A stretch of DNA of 31,874 bases, taken from positions 1 to 31,874 of the forward strand of contig JAGHQL010000236.1 in NCBI GenBank assembly GCA_020080175.1. Direction: 5' to 3'. Numbering within the stretch: the stretch's first letter is position 1; each line of letters begins with the position of its first letter. This DNA comes from Glutinoglossum americanum (lineage: Eukaryota; Ascomycota; Geoglossomycetes; Geoglossales; Geoglossaceae). The notes beneath the pieces are model-generated. The model saw only the letters and a list, made by a program, of their open reading frames with translations. It was not told the origin of the DNA and did no database searches. Shown here in pieces: positions 31,436 through 31,874 of this stretch. A program made the translations under genes and the position numbers.

Positions 31436-31874
31436 TTTTGCCATTTCGATTATTAGATAGAGGCCCATCCGCTATTTAGAAGGTTCCGCACAGTATCAGA
31501 GAAGCTTTCCACACCAATAATAGTAAGCATATGGGATAATTTCGCAAATACAATAGGACTTGCGTAAGAGTAAGCTGCAAGGGGTACCCGTAAGGCTTGA
31601 TAGGTTCGACAGGGCCGCAGGTGTAGTAGGTATGTACAGTGGGTATTAGGCTGCGCGGGTTTTGGCACTTCCAACCCGACCCTGCAAAACCGACCCGCTC
31701 GCTAAAGTTGCCCAAAGCGGTAAATTTTTTTAGCGAAACCAGCTGTTTTAGGCAACTTTAGCGAGAGTACATTGGAAAACCCGGCCGACGGGTCAGGTAG
31801 GGTTGCCAAATCACAACCCTACTGTTAGACCTTAGCGTAGGTCTGATGGGTTGCAGTGGCAGTGTGCCAGCGTC
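31436..31874. other. Non-coding right edge with successive hairpins
   Basis: No gene is seen after MES1. From about 31655 the sequence holds a chain of small inverted repeats and short ACCCG/CGGGT motifs. It runs out of the window, so any element it belongs to is incomplete here. Confidence 0.6.
31698..31765. repeat. Perfect 15-bp inverted repeat
   Basis: CTCGCTAAAGTTGCC at 31698-31712 is matched by its exact reverse complement at 31751-31765, with a 38-base AT-rich spacer. Further perfect stems follow: 31779-31793 (5 bp), 31797-31822 (9 bp, 8-base loop), 31827-31844 (6 bp) and 31857-31869 (5 bp). Confidence 0.9.

Noticed and set aside
31595-31620. GGTTCGA resembling a tRNA B box
   Set aside because: The following bases do not fit the B-box consensus and no A box or cloverleaf can be drawn upstream.

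Overview
The window is nuclear DNA of a fungus, most likely a filamentous ascomycete (Pezizomycotina). The coding genes carry many short introns, mostly about 47-135 nt, with fungal-type CTRAY branch sites. The standard genetic code is used, promoters are pyrimidine-rich, and the fungal-type genes IMA1, ALG14, MET6 and SOK1 are present. I cannot name the genus. Thirteen protein genes occupy about 80% of the window. Twelve are recognisable single-copy housekeeping genes and one is an unrecognised serine-rich protein. I found no tRNA, rRNA, CRISPR array, virus-like element or autonomous transposon.

Layout, left to right: a low-complexity left edge (1-612); mitochondrial NAD carrier YIA6 (-); complex III subunit QCR7 (+), divergent from YIA6; DNA-3-methyladenine glycosylase MAG1 (-); cytosolic Fe-S assembly WD40 protein CIA1 (+), divergent from MAG1; SOK1/Tcp11 protein (+) with an intron hidden inside an open frame; mitochondrial ribosomal protein uL24m/MRPL40 (+); a convergent intergenic region holding a short foldback element with perfect 21-bp inverted repeats (12719-12931); inner nuclear membrane protein IMA1 (-); a divergent promoter region carrying nested 9-, 11- and 35-bp tandem repeats (15271-15549); ALG14 (+); the unknown 1102-residue protein (-); a 1.5-kb divergent region with a diverged direct repeat; methionine synthase MET6 (+); adenylosuccinate synthetase ADE12 (+); Fe-S adaptor LTO1 (-); cytosolic methionyl-tRNA synthetase MES1 (+); and a right edge packed with successive small hairpins that may be the end of a mobile element.

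The genes do not form an operon or biosynthetic cluster. Loose functional links are CIA1 with LTO1 (the same cytosolic Fe-S targeting route), QCR7 with YIA6 and MRPL40 (mitochondrial function), and MET6 with MES1 (methionine synthesis and use). Gene models below are my own splicing of frames; all joins preserve reading phase, and most restore family-conserved sequence across the junction. I see no convincing new biological system. The items most worth a second look are the right-edge hairpin cluster, the foldback element at 12.7-12.9 kb, the nested minisatellite at 15.3-15.5 kb, the missing C-terminal tryptophan of LTO1, the in-frame intron of SOK1 and the unknown serine-rich gene.
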